64,000 nucleotides of DNA from NCBI GenBank assembly GCA_038734275.1, contig JAVYOO010000007.1:1-64000 (forward strand). Reading direction: 5' to 3'. A program made the translations under genes and the position numbers. Shown here in pieces: positions 37,177 through 45,935 of this stretch. This stretch comes from Archaeoglobaceae archaeon (lineage in GTDB: Archaea > Halobacteriota > Archaeoglobi > Archaeoglobales > Archaeoglobaceae). Position 1 is the first letter of the stretch. Every line of letters begins with the position of its first letter. The notes below the pieces were generated by a model. That model was not told where the DNA came from. It saw only the letters and a list, made by a program, of their open reading frames with translations, and searched no databases.

Positions 37177-38205
37177 TCAGTCCACTTCAAATCCAAGATC
37201 TCTGCAGATTCTCTCAACAGCTTCAGACGGATTTGCAAATACCAAGCCATTTCTGACTTTTGCTTCGTAATCAGGCTTAAAAACGTCCTCGAGCTCGTCA
37301 GCAAACCCCTTCTGAGTTCTTGCTCTGCAAACATAGGCTCCGAGATAAGCCCTGTTTGCTCCAGCCAGTAGCATTAGCGGTAGGGATTGTAGACCAACTG
37401 AGCCACAGGCTGAAATATCCTTATCTGGGAGCAGAATTCTTGCGATTGCAACGAATTTCGCAACGCTTACTGGCGATAAAGGCTCTGCATTTTGTAATGG
37501 GGTGCCATAGACTGGATTGAAGCTCGAAATCGCACAGTGATTGAGACATTCGAATTCTCTGAGCATAAATAAGCCTTTAATCCAGATTTCGTAGCTTGTG
37601 TTCGGCAAGCCTATCATTATGGTGCTCGAGAGCCCTATTTTATTTCTACAGACCTCTTTTGCAAGTTCTAAACGCTTTTCAAAGCTTTCTTCAGGCTTAA
37701 AGTGGGAGAAAAGCTTTGAATCTGGGATTTCAAGTGAGGCATAGATTTCGGAAACACCAAGAGCTTTGAATGTCCTTAATTCTGATTGGCTTATGGGGTA
37801 AATGTCAAGAATTGTTTCAAGTCCTGATTTTTTAGCCATTACTATAAAATTTGGAATCTTGCTATTGTCGGGATTGTAACCTCCTTCAAGCGTTATCCTT
37901 TTCATCTCACAGTCTTTTATGAAATCTATTGCAGTGCTGAACTCTTCAGTGCTTAAAGGCTCCAATCTAAACTTTTCAACATAATTTGAGCAGTATATGC
38001 AGTATTTTTCCATAACGCATTTCTTTACTGGGTAAACAAAGGAGTCAAGCTTCAAGATTCTACCAACTTTCTCGTCCCTAATTTTTGAGGCTAAATCCAG
38101 AAGTTTTCGAACCCTTTCAAAGCTTTTCGCTTTTTCAAGCAGTTTGCAACAATCTTCAAGTTTTGGTTCTTCCAGCACTTTATTTAGCAAAGTTTCAAAT
38201 TGCAC
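37177..38205 (-). CDS. Radical SAM protein with CX5CX2C motif (HmdB/BioB-like)
   Basis: The 342-residue protein has a helical N terminus and then CVMEKYCIYC, placing cysteines at 63, 69 and 72. This CX5CX2C spacing is not the common CX3CX2C; I recall it from HmdB, the radical SAM protein of the FeGP cofactor pathway. The order of the TLEGGY segment, SSTIMIGLPNT and a C-terminal ANRAYLGAY fits the BioB/HydE/HmdB branch. No hmd-type hydrogenase gene is in the window, so the product is unknown. It follows an AT-rich gap after the COG1361-type gene and is not overlapped. Confidence 0.7.
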   Translation of the reverse strand: MQFETLLNKVLEEPKLEDCCKLLEKAKSFERVRKLLDLASKIRDEKVGRILKLDSFVYPVKKCVMEKYCIYCSNYVEKFRLEPLSTEEFSTAIDFIKDCEMKRITLEGGYNPDNSKIPNFIVMAKKSGLETILDIYPISQSELRTFKALGVSEIYASLEIPDSKLFSHFKPEESFEKRLELAKEVCRNKIGLSSTIMIGLPNTSYEIWIKGLFMLREFECLNHCAISSFNPVYGTPLQNAEPLSPVSVAKFVAIARILLPDKDISACGSVGLQSLPLMLLAGANRAYLGAYVCRARTQKGFADELEDVFKPDYEAKVRNGLVFANPSEAVERICRDLGFEVD

Positions 38206-38290
38206 AGCTTTGGTATCGCTTCGATATTTTTAGTTTGCTTTTGAAAACTTCGCTGTTTCTTTAATCATAGAGTTCAATTTGGTGAAATAA

Positions 38291-38433
38291 GGAGGAGTTG
38301 GAAGAATTGGTGGGATATTATTGAGATAGACGTTCTTATTTATGCGGAGTAAATTGCGAAAGAACAGAGAAAGGGCATACTGAAAGAAATTTACTCTGAG
38401 CTTGGCAATCAGCGACCTTTGGAGATTCATGTG
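38291..38433 (+). pseudogene. Remnant of an MNT nucleotidyltransferase gene
   Basis: In one frame the sequence reads EIDVLIYAE, a TAA stop, then IAKEQRKGILKEIYSELGNQ and RPLEIHV. This corresponds to the catalytic SDxD strand and following helix of small MNT proteins, several of which are encoded nearby. The upstream GS motif is no longer recognisable. I count it as a decayed member of the HEPN/MNT array. Confidence 0.45.
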
Positions 38434-38470
38434 AGTTGCTATTTTTTAGTATTGTGTTCTGGGGTATTTT

Positions 38471-39277
38471 CTATTTTCTTATTCCTTTAATAATACTTAC
38501 TTCAGGTTTGATGAGGGTCGAAACAATTAGTCTATAAAGTGAAATGACATAGGTGTATTTTTTTGGTGAAGTTTTTATCCAATACCATGCAAATTTTTTG
38601 TCGATTTTTCGATTATCTACAATAACTTCGAAGCCCCTATTTTTCAACTTTTGAATTATTTCATTTTCACATCCATGGTTTTCAATAGCTATTAAGTCTA
38701 TTTGGTCTAGCCAAGAAGTGTTTTTGCGAAATATATTACACTCTTCCCCCTCTATGTCCATTTTAATAACCACTGGGCTTTCAAGATTTAATAATAAATC
38801 TTGAATAATAGAGATAGTTGGGACTAAAACATCCCCATCTTCAGAAAGATGTGAACTTTCGCTCCAGAAACTTATTTTTAAATTGGATAAACCAGTTTTG
38901 TCACTCACAGCCATTTTGAGACATTCTAACTTTAGATTCTTAGATGTCGCTACACTTTCAACAAGCTTGATGTTTTTTAACAGAATTTCGAAATTAGCGG
39001 GATTGGGTTCTAGTGAAATTATCTTTGTGTTCTCTTTTGCATTAAGGATGGAAAATACAGTAAAAGCACCACTATGTGCCCCTAAATCTACTATAGATTT
39101 TGCAAATTTTAGTTCTTCGACAGAAAAGTAAACATTTTCGAATAGATTCTCTTCTATGGAACCAAATCCATCTGGTAAGCAAAATAAAATTAATCCATTT
39201 GGTAGAGTCAGTTTTTGGGTGTTGTATAATTTGTTTATCACAGTAATAAAGGACTTTTTTACCAATTCATAATTCAT
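38471..39277 (-). CDS. FkbM-family methyltransferase
   Basis: The 268-residue protein has SAM motif I in KSIVDLGAHSGAFTVF, LEPNPANFEILLKN, and VVIKMDIEGEECNIF, all standard for FkbM-type O-methyltransferases. Such enzymes methylate sugars or lipids in surface polysaccharides. It sits at the left edge of the glycosyltransferase island, next to a divergent GT4 gene. AT content is higher than in the housekeeping region. Confidence 0.85.
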   Translation of the reverse strand: MNYELVKKSFITVINKLYNTQKLTLPNGLILFCLPDGFGSIEENLFENVYFSVEELKFAKSIVDLGAHSGAFTVFSILNAKENTKIISLEPNPANFEILLKNIKLVESVATSKNLKLECLKMAVSDKTGLSNLKISFWSESSHLSEDGDVLVPTISIIQDLLLNLESPVVIKMDIEGEECNIFRKNTSWLDQIDLIAIENHGCENEIIQKLKNRGFEVIVDNRKIDKKFAWYWIKTSPKKYTYVISLYRLIVSTLIKPEVSIIKGIRK

Positions 39278-39395
39278 ACTCTTTTTAAAAGCTAAAAGTA
39301 TATTTAAGTATTTCTCAGTTTTTGATTGAATTAATGGATTTTATTTAATTTATCTTAAGCTAAACTCTTTAAATTCCAGAGATAGCTAACCTTGG

Positions 39396-40451
39396 ATGAG
39401 AATTGCCTACGTCACTCCACGCTTCTTTCCTGACATTGGTGGAGTCGAGACGCATGTTTATGAATTGGCAAAAAGAATGAAGGAGTTCGAAGTCGAAGTT
39501 CTCACGACAGATCCAAGCGGAAAACTTGCAAAATTCGAAGAGATTGAGGGCATTAAAGTTAGGAGATTCAAATCTTATGCTCCGAGCAACGCATATTTTT
39601 TCTCCAATGAGCTTCGAAGATTTTTGAAAAAGCATGCAAAGGATTACGATTTAATTCATGCTCACAACTTCCATGCCTTGCCAGCTTTATACGCTGCGAT
39701 TTCAAATCCAAAGACATTCGTTTTCACGCCCCATTATCACGGGCATGGACACAGCTTTTTCAGGAATGTCCTGTTCCGCTTCTACAAGATCTATGGTAAA
39801 AAGGTTTTTGAAAAAGCTGATGCGATAATATGTGATTCCGAGTTTGAAAAGAGACTAATTTTGAGGGATTTTAAAGTCGAAGAATTCAAAGTGGTTGCAA
39901 TTCCATTGGGAGTAAACAAAGACTTCCTCGAGAAGAGTAAAATAGGGAAGAAAATTCTCTACGTTGGCAGAATAGAAAAATACAAGGGGTTAGAGTATTT
40001 AATCCAAGCTCTAAAATTTTTACCAGATTTTGAGCTCGAGATCGTTGGTAAGGGAAGCTATAAGGGCAAAATTATAAAGCTTTCAAAGAAACTCGGAGTC
40101 CTAAGCAGAATAAAATTCTATCAAGATCTGAGCAGAGAAGAGCTTATAAAGAAATACGCTGAAGCAAGCGTTTTGGCTTTGCTTTCAAAGTTTGAAGCCT
40201 ATGGTTTAGTCGTTGCTGAAGCCTTGGCAAGCAAAACTCCCTGTGTTGTTGCAAAAACTTCTGCTTTGGTTGAATGGGTCGATGAGAGAAACGTTTTCGG
40301 CATTGAATATCCACCAAATCCAGCAAAGCTTGCGGAACTGATTAAAAAAGCTTCAGAAGTTGAAGTTGAAAACGTTAGAGTTCCAAGCTGGGATGAGGTT
40401 GCTGAGAAAACGAAAGAATTATACTTTGCCACACTTGAAAAAAGATTTTAA
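39396..40451 (+). CDS. Glycosyltransferase family 4
   Basis: The 351-residue protein begins MRIAYVTPRFFPDIGGVETH, the classic GT4 nucleotide-sugar enzyme start. The C-terminal domain has KILYVGRIEKYKGLEYLIQA and the E-x7-E motif in SKFEAYGLVVAEALASKTPC. It adds a sugar from an activated donor with retention. AAATTCC and a TTTAAA-like box lie about 25 bases before the start. A HEPN/MNT pair follows 20 bases downstream. Confidence 0.9.
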   Translation: MRIAYVTPRFFPDIGGVETHVYELAKRMKEFEVEVLTTDPSGKLAKFEEIEGIKVRRFKSYAPSNAYFFSNELRRFLKKHAKDYDLIHAHNFHALPALYAAISNPKTFVFTPHYHGHGHSFFRNVLFRFYKIYGKKVFEKADAIICDSEFEKRLILRDFKVEEFKVVAIPLGVNKDFLEKSKIGKKILYVGRIEKYKGLEYLIQALKFLPDFELEIVGKGSYKGKIIKLSKKLGVLSRIKFYQDLSREELIKKYAEASVLALLSKFEAYGLVVAEALASKTPCVVAKTSALVEWVDERNVFGIEYPPNPAKLAELIKKASEVEVENVRVPSWDEVAEKTKELYFATLEKRF

Positions 40452-40471
40452 ATGATAAGACTACTAAGTTT

Positions 40472-40852
40472 GTGATAGAAGAAGCGAGTAGATGGCTAAA
40501 ACAGGCGTTAAAAGATCTTGAAGCTGGGCAAAGAAATTTTGAAATTGGTGAATATTATTTAGTTGCCTTTCTCGCTCAGCAAGCGGTCGAGAAAGCTTTA
40601 AAGGCTCTCTATATCAACAAATTCAGGGAATCAACACAAACACATTCCTTAGTTTTCTTAGGAAAAGCAGTAGGAATACCCGAAGAGTTCTTGGGAATAT
40701 TGCGAGATTTAACGCCGGATTTTGTAATCTCAAGATATCCTGACGTTGCTGGAGAAGTCCCATATGAAATATACGATGATAACATCGCCAAGAGAAAGCT
40801 TGAAAATGCTAAGAAGGTGGTAGAATGGGTGAAGAGGGAATTGCAGAGATAA
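40472..40852 (+). CDS. HEPN-domain protein, probable toxin (intact pair b)
   Basis: The 126-residue helical protein starts at GTG 40472. AFLAQQAVEKALKALYINK is the core helix of the HEPN family PF05168, and RESTQTH supplies an Arg-x5-His motif at Arg52/His58, comparable to the Rx4-6H RNase motif. It ends with the SRYPD stretch common in these proteins. It overlaps the MNT gene by 28 bases. The pair fits HEPN/MNT toxin-antitoxin modules, where MNT modifies or neutralises HEPN. Confidence 0.85.
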   Translation: MIEEASRWLKQALKDLEAGQRNFEIGEYYLVAFLAQQAVEKALKALYINKFRESTQTHSLVFLGKAVGIPEEFLGILRDLTPDFVISRYPDVAGEVPYEIYDDNIAKRKLENAKKVVEWVKRELQR

Positions 40853-41136
40853 AGGAGTTTGTTGAAAAGCTAAGGAAAGAAATAGGGGAATTGAAAGCGA
40901 TATTTTTCGGCAGCAGAGTGAGAGGAGATTATTTAAAAACTTCGGATTTCGATTTAATTCTGATAAGCGAAAAGTTTAAAGGAATGCATTTTCTCGATAG
41001 AATTCGCTTTATTTACGAGTTTTGGGACAAAAAAGAACATCTTGACGTATTCTGTTACACAGAGGAGGAGTTTGAAAAGAAAAAGAACGAGATAGGGACG
41101 GTTAAAAAAGCTTTAGAAGAGGGAATTTTGCTCTGA
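40825..41136 (+). CDS. Minimal nucleotidyltransferase (MNT), probable antitoxin (pair b)
   Basis: The 103-residue protein has the polymerase-beta-like active site FFGSRVRGDYLKTSDFDLI, with the GSxxxG and SDxD elements complete, and ends VKKALEEGILL. Characterised MNT antitoxins AMPylate their HEPN partners. The start lies inside the HEPN gene, which indicates coupled translation. Confidence 0.88.
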   Translation: MGEEGIAEIKEFVEKLRKEIGELKAIFFGSRVRGDYLKTSDFDLILISEKFKGMHFLDRIRFIYEFWDKKEHLDVFCYTEEEFEKKKNEIGTVKKALEEGILL

Positions 41137-41137
41137 G

Positions 41138-42367
41138 TTAATTCCTTCTTCTTGCATCGAGATAGTAGTTCAGCTGGTCTCTTATAATGTCTTTAATGCT
41201 GTGTTCAGCCCTGAATCCCAAATCTTGAACCTTTCTGGTATCTGAAAGCAAAATTGGAACTTCAGCTGGTCTGAAGCGAGTTGCATCGAATTCTATGGCA
41301 ACTTTCCCCTTATCTGTGAAGGCAAAGATTCCCTTGTCTTCGAGCTCGAAGTAGATTTCATCCTTAAGCATCATCTCATCAATCACAGTTTTTTCGAACT
41401 TCACACCAAAGAGCTCTGAATCGCTTATCTCAGTTGGCTTCTCGACCTTTTTTTCACCTTTGAAGGTTTCAATTCTCTCAATCGTGTAGCCAGCCATTTC
41501 TAAGGCAAGAAGTATATAGCTAAGCACAGAATTCGTTCTCATAGAGCCTTGATTGTAAACTTCCCCATATTTTGCTTTGAGGGCAAGCAAACAATAGCCC
41601 TTGACAATGTCTTCTACATGGCTCCAGTCTCTAAATGCGTTAACATTTCCAATGCTTATTCTTTCGAGCTCTCCAAATCTAAGCTTCATAACTTGCAACG
41701 CGATGTTGGCGGTGACAAACATCTTTCCCCTTCCCGCCCCTTCGTGGTTGAAAGCCCTCGAAACTATTGTCCTCAAGCCATAGGAGTGATAATAATTCCT
41801 GAAAAGAAAGTCCCCATATACCTTGCTCACCGCATATGGCGACATCGGTCTCAATGGATTCGTCTCTTTTATGGGCAACTCTGGAATTCTTTCGGGCTCG
41901 GGATGAATGTTTTTGCCCTGAGACTTTATTTTTTGATATTGCTTTTCAGAACTGATTACAAGCCCGTATTCCTCGCTTGAACCCGCAAAAACAACGACTG
42001 GATCTATGTTTTTAATTCTTATTGCTTCAAGCAAATTCAGAGTCCCGATGCAGTTTGTTTGCATCGTCTCAACGGGGTTCACGAAAGATTGAGGAACAAA
42101 GGATTGTGCGGCAAGGTGAAAAACGATTTCTGGCTGTGATAAGTCTAAAGCTCGAGCAATTGAGGAGATGTCGAGCAAATCTCCATCTATTAGCTTCAAA
42201 TCCCCATATATTCCTCTTTCAACAAGATTCTGAGGAGCAGACCAGTCTGCCCTTCTCCTTAGGATGCCATAGACTTCTGCTCCTTGATTTAGCAAGTATC
42301 TTGCAAGATAAGAGCCAACGAAACCGCTTATACCAGTAATTAAAACCCTCCAATTTTCAAAGTTCAT
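41138..42367 (-). CDS. NAD-dependent sugar epimerase/dehydratase, GDP-mannose 4,6-dehydratase-like
   Basis: The 409-residue short-chain fold protein has VLITGISGFVGSYLARYLL (NAD-binding GxxGxxG), the catalytic MSPYAVSKVYGD (YxxxK) and SRAFNHEGAGR, which favour the GDP-mannose dehydratase branch. An extra segment of about 70 residues (EKPTEISDSELFGVKFEKTV and following) lies before the C-terminal RPAEVPILLSDTRKVQDLGF. ATG 42367 is chosen; the in-frame ATG at 42418 runs into the upstream MNT gene. It probably makes a deoxysugar precursor for the glycans of this island. Confidence 0.85.
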   Translation of the reverse strand: MNFENWRVLITGISGFVGSYLARYLLNQGAEVYGILRRRADWSAPQNLVERGIYGDLKLIDGDLLDISSIARALDLSQPEIVFHLAAQSFVPQSFVNPVETMQTNCIGTLNLLEAIRIKNIDPVVVFAGSSEEYGLVISSEKQYQKIKSQGKNIHPEPERIPELPIKETNPLRPMSPYAVSKVYGDFLFRNYYHSYGLRTIVSRAFNHEGAGRGKMFVTANIALQVMKLRFGELERISIGNVNAFRDWSHVEDIVKGYCLLALKAKYGEVYNQGSMRTNSVLSYILLALEMAGYTIERIETFKGEKKVEKPTEISDSELFGVKFEKTVIDEMMLKDEIYFELEDKGIFAFTDKGKVAIEFDATRFRPAEVPILLSDTRKVQDLGFRAEHSIKDIIRDQLNYYLDARRRN

Positions 42368-42414
42368 GGATTTAATATGAATCTTGTTTTTAAAATTTGC
42401 GCTGTGCTTTGAGT

Positions 42415-42756
42415 TCAAACTTTTAAAAGCTTCTTTATGAATTTTCTATACCACTCGAACTCTCTCTCGTTTATCAGATGGATTTCAAAAGGGGCGAACA
42501 AATCTATTTCCGCCTTTTTGAGAATTTCGACAATCTTTTTTGCCCTTTCTGTAATCAACCTTGGACATAGATTCGAAACAATCATTAGATCTATGTCGCT
42601 TGCCATTGTAGCTTTGCCATCAACAACAGAACCGAAAACAAAGATTTCCGCATCCCCCAGCACTTCGATAGCGGCTTTTTTAATTTTCTCTGCATAGTAA
42701 ACGAAGTTTTCGAAGTATTCTTTTCTCTTTTTCAGATCTAAGCTCGTTTCGAACAT
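42415..42756 (-). CDS. MNT nucleotidyltransferase (locus c), intact
   Basis: The 113-residue protein has FVFGSVVDGKATMASDIDLM, an intact GSxxxG/SDxD site, and a C-terminal EIHLINEREFEWYRKF tail shared with the MNT proteins near 51-53 kb. Its HEPN partner just upstream is reduced to a 35-codon remnant, so the antitoxin stands without a toxin. Confidence 0.85.
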   Translation of the reverse strand: MFETSLDLKKRKEYFENFVYYAEKIKKAAIEVLGDAEIFVFGSVVDGKATMASDIDLMIVSNLCPRLITERAKKIVEILKKAEIDLFAPFEIHLINEREFEWYRKFIKKLLKV

Positions 42757-42845
42757 AGTTCGTCAAGAAATTCCCTCAGATCCTCTGCATTCTTTAAAAA
42801 AGATTCCGCTCTTCGCTTCAGTATTTCTGCTGTTTCAAAACTCAT
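42738..42845 (-). pseudogene. HEPN remnant with internal deletion (locus c)
   Basis: A 35-codon frame from ATG 42845 reads MSFETAEILKRRAESFLKNA, the usual first helix of HEPN proteins, then passes directly into a short end EFLDELCSKRA. About 90 residues of the domain, including the conserved QAxEKALKA helix, are missing. The stop overlaps the start of the MNT gene at 42756. Confidence 0.6.
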
Positions 42846-42906
42846 TGAAATTTCTTTTCTCTCCAAAGTTAAAAATTTTTCTGGGTATAAATTGAGCTAT
42901 ATTAAC

Positions 42907-43335
42907 TTAGATCTTTTGAGAATCTGTTTCCTCGGATTCTGGCAGGATTATTGAAACTTTGCTCCTTCTAAGTCCTTTTTCTACCATTTCTTTATAAATT
43001 TGCCTTAAGATCTCGAATTCTTCATCGCTGTAAAGCAAAACTCCTTCCTCTAACGCGTCAACGAGCGTTATATTTCCCCTTTTTAGCATTTCAATCGCCT
43101 CACTTAGCGTGTAAGGATGCGGTTCGACCTTTGAAGGGAGAAGCTCGAGAAGTTTGCCAATTCTTTCCAAAAATTTTTCTTTGAAATCTGCAATGATCAA
43201 TAAGTCGTAATCGCTCCATGGCTTGTGGTCTTTTCTGGCTCTCGAACCAAATAGAATTATAGCATGGACTTTATAGCTTTTCTTGAGCTTGTTCACTGCT
43301 TCCCTAAGAATTTCATCTGATGAACTTTCTTGCAT
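42907..43335 (-). CDS. MNT nucleotidyltransferase (locus d), intact
   Basis: The 142-residue protein starts at ATG 43335 (MQESSSDEIL); an upstream in-frame ATG at 43398 lies inside the HEPN gene. AIILFGSRARKDHKPWSDYD holds the active site (GSRAR with SDYD). A longer C-terminal tail distinguishes it from its neighbours. The start lies within the 3' end of the frameshifted HEPN gene. Confidence 0.85.
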   Translation of the reverse strand: MQESSSDEILREAVNKLKKSYKVHAIILFGSRARKDHKPWSDYDLLIIADFKEKFLERIGKLLELLPSKVEPHPYTLSEAIEMLKRGNITLVDALEEGVLLYSDEEFEILRQIYKEMVEKGLRRSKVSIILPESEETDSQKI

Positions 43336-43704
43336 ATTCAACAACCCTTTCTGCAATTTCAACAGCTCTTCTTGCAGTTTCTTCATCATAAGCTTCATGT
43401 GGAGTTCCTGAAGGCAGGGAATCAGGGTATCTCGATGTTATATAATGTCTATCGAGCTCTCTTGCAAAGCTTAACATCTTTTCCTCCTTTTCTCCAATTC
43501 TCTCAAAAACCTTTCAAGGAGCTCTCTTACACTATGTCCCCAAGGAACTTCGTTTAGAGAGTAAAGCAAAGCCTTCACAGCTTTTTCAGCGCTTTGATGT
43601 GCGTAGAAAACAGAGAAGTTGTATCTACCCTTTTTCCGCAATATTTTCGCAGTCTCTAAATCCCAGAGGGCTTCACTGAACCATCTTTTAGCTTCTCCCC
43701 TCAT
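43313..43704 (-). pseudogene. HEPN protein with a frameshift (locus d)
   Basis: From ATG 43704 the frame encodes an HEPN N terminus with VFYAHQSAEKAVKALLYSLN and stops at 43471. The +1 frame continues as EEKMLSFARELDRHYITSRY, PDSLPSGTPHEAYDEETARR and on to a stop at 43313, overlapping the MNT start like intact pairs do. One shift in the GAAAAGGAGGAAAAG run explains the break. Confidence 0.75.
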
Positions 43705-43752
43705 TTGAAGACATTTCGCCTATGCATTAATATGTTTTTCTGCCAATTTGAA

Positions 43753-44172
43753 TCATTTTAAAACAGAATCCAGAAGCTTTTTGCAGTTCTGGAGAACGAA
43801 TTCACAATCGAGCAGTGCATTTTTTGCATCATCTTCACAATAAATTTCCTCAGGAGTCAATGAGAGTTCTTCGTCACCATACATGCTACTCTTTCCCTTC
43901 TCAGCGTTCTCGAAATTGTAGCCATTCTATTTATGTTCTGTTTGAACCAATTTGGGAAAATGGGAATTCTTTCTCAGCAGTGGTCCGACATCGTGGATTT
44001 TTGGTGGTTCTATTCCGACAATTCTCAAAGCAGCTTTAAGCGAGAGCTCTACAGCCTCCTGACACTCTCTTATCGTATAGGGATAGTTTCCATCTTCAAA
44101 GGCTTCTTTAGCATGCTTTAACCTTTCCTCAGCTTGGCGAAGATAGGATCTTGCCATAGAGATGTTATTCAA
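43753..44172 (-). pseudogene. HEPN protein with two frameshifts (locus e)
   Basis: From ATG 44172 the frame gives SYLRQAEERLKHAKEAFEDG and IRECQEAVELSLKAALRIVG, a second HEPN subtype, and stops at 43927. Two other frames continue with NINRMATISRTLRRERV and then MYGDEELSLTPEEIY to a stop at 43753. The RRERV...YGDE order is typical of this subtype. Both shifts are needed to restore about 139 residues. Confidence 0.7.
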
Positions 44173-44650
44173 TCTTTATCACCTCTCCAAACTTGTAATC
44201 AGGCTTTAGGATCCAGAACCATCTTTTTCCCATTCTTACTCTTTTCGCACCGAGCTTTTCGAGCTTTTTTCGCAGATCTTCGATCAGATTTTTAAAGAAA
44301 TCGTTTCTATCGTGCAGTATTATCGCATCCTCAACCATATCAAGCAGTATTGGCGGGTATTTTGCTACTTCTTCAGGCGTCTTCATAATTGGAGAGATTT
44401 CAATCGTGTAATCCTCTAACGCTTCCATAATTTCGACCAAATTGCTTTCAACCTCCAAAAACTCTTCCTGTCTCTTTAATCTGCTCTTCGGCAATCCTTC
44501 GATCACGAGAAGAAGATCAATGTCGCTATCTCTCCTCGCTTCTCCTCTTGCTACTGAGCCGAATAAAACGACAGAAATTAGTCTCTTGTTGTATTTCTCC
44601 TTTAAAGCCTCAACGAGTTTTTCGAGTATGCTTTTATATGGCTCATCCAT
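44165..44650 (-). CDS. MNT nucleotidyltransferase (locus e), intact
   Basis: The 161-residue protein has SVVLFGSVARGEARRDSDID, a complete GSxxxG/SDxD site, and a C-terminal basic segment KRVRMGKRWFWILKPDYKFG. In this locus MNT precedes HEPN, the opposite order to loci b, c and d. The end overlaps the start of the broken HEPN gene by 8 bases. Confidence 0.85.
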   Translation of the reverse strand: MDEPYKSILEKLVEALKEKYNKRLISVVLFGSVARGEARRDSDIDLLLVIEGLPKSRLKRQEEFLEVESNLVEIMEALEDYTIEISPIMKTPEEVAKYPPILLDMVEDAIILHDRNDFFKNLIEDLRKKLEKLGAKRVRMGKRWFWILKPDYKFGEVIKIE

Positions 44651-44970
44651 TAAAACGAATCCGCAAGGAAATTTTTAAGCTTATCGTTGCTTTTCATACC
44701 CGCATGACAAGAGCTAAGAATCTGACCATAAATTTGATTTTTAAACTTAAAATGGCTGAAGTCTTGAAAAGAAACTCATAGCTAGCTTAGATCTCAATTC
44801 AAGGTTCTAAGGCAGTGATAGCTTCTATAACTTATGAAGCACATGCTTCCGTGAAAAAAGCTACCAGAAAAGAAGCGAAGAAAAGGATTACATGGGGAAT
44901 ATTTGCGGAAACCAACTGAAGGAAAAAAGAGAACAAAGCTTTATTAGCTCTGCTAAAATGAAAAATTAGG
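44651..44970 (+). other. Stretch without a recognisable gene
   Basis: About 320 bases between locus e and the remnant locus f. I see only short frames with many stops on both strands. An A-rich stretch with gaagcgaagaaaaggatt might be worn-out coding sequence, but no family is recognisable. Confidence 0.4.
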
Positions 44971-45321
44971 ATGCAAGAAAAAATCGATGAGGAGAGGCGA
45001 AGATATGTTGAACTTTTGCAAAATTAAGTTGAAACAATAGTTGAAAAACTGAGGGATAAAGTAGAGAGAATCAGCTTGATTGGCTCTTATCCAAGTAGAG
45101 CGGATTTGTTCACAGATCTTGACGTTTTGATCGTAATGAGAACAGAAAAGAATTTCTTAGAAAGGATTAGGGAAATCTACTCTTTGCTATCATTGCCCGT
45201 TGATGCAGACATAATTTGCTACACGCCAGAAGAATTTGAGAAAATGAATAATAGCAGTTTTCTGAAGAAGGCATTGGAAAACGAGGTAGTTCTTTATGAG
45301 AGACTCTCTCAAAGAAGGTAA
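44971..45321 (+). pseudogene. MNT nucleotidyltransferase with nonsense codon (locus f)
   Basis: From ATG 44971 the frame reads MQEKIDEERRRYVELLQN, TAA at 45025-45027, then VETIVEKLRDKVERISLIGS and YPSRADLFTDLDVLIV, the MNT active site with one substitution (TDLD for SDxD). It continues to a stop at 45321. A TTG at 45076 could restart translation but would begin in the middle of the active-site strand. Confidence 0.65.
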
Positions 45322-45696
45322 AAGATGGCTTGAACAGGCTATCGAAGATCTGAAGTGGGCGAAAGATTTAGCGGAAAGAGTAGGATATCACATTGCTTTT
45401 TAGCTCAGCAAATCGGAGATAAGGCACTTAAGGCTTTTCTGTATCACAACGGAGAAGATATAGTAGTTGGACACTCGATAGAAAGGCTATGCCATGCATG
45501 CTCAAAATACGACGAATCTTTTGCTGATAAATCGAAAAAATGAGCGATATTGGACAGCTATTATGTTCCCACGAGATATCCCAGCAGCATTCCAGATAGC
45601 ATTCCCGCAAGAATCTATACGAGAGAATATGCAATAGAAGCGGTTAAAATGGCAGAAGAAATCGTTGAATTTGTCAAGAAGAGAATACAGCGCTGA
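45296..45696 (+). pseudogene. HEPN protein with frameshift and nonsense codon (locus f)
   Basis: ATG 45296 opens [20 protein letters not shown] and stops near 45403. The next frame gives [20 protein letters not shown], the HEPN core, then TGA at 45541-45543, then AILDSYYVPTRYPSSIPDSI and onward to TGA 45694-45696. Both members of this pair are therefore broken, the only such pair in the array. Confidence 0.7.
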
Positions 45697-45717
45697 CTAA
45701 ATTGAGCTTGTGTAAAT

Positions 45718-45935
45718 GATTAAGATTTTGAAAAATTTTATATGCCAATACTTTAAAAGTTTTTATGCTCGATGGGATTCCGAAGAAAGAGTATCCTAAG
45801 CTTTTCTATCGCTATATAAAGGAGTTCTTTGAAGTTTTGAGTGGTAAAACGAGTTTGAAGCTTTACTTAGTTTCTAACTATCCAAGTTTTTACAAAGCTG
45901 AATTTAGAGAGGGGGAAGTTTTGAAGTGGAAGGGG
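45718..45935 (+). repeat. Direct repeat copy 1: promoter and N-terminal module
   Basis: This stretch of about 218 bases is closely similar to 46871-47089. It includes a TATA-like AATTTTATATGCC and the first 57 codons of the following gene; 51 of the 57 encoded residues are identical. Similarity ends abruptly after the KWKG codons. Confidence 0.8.
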
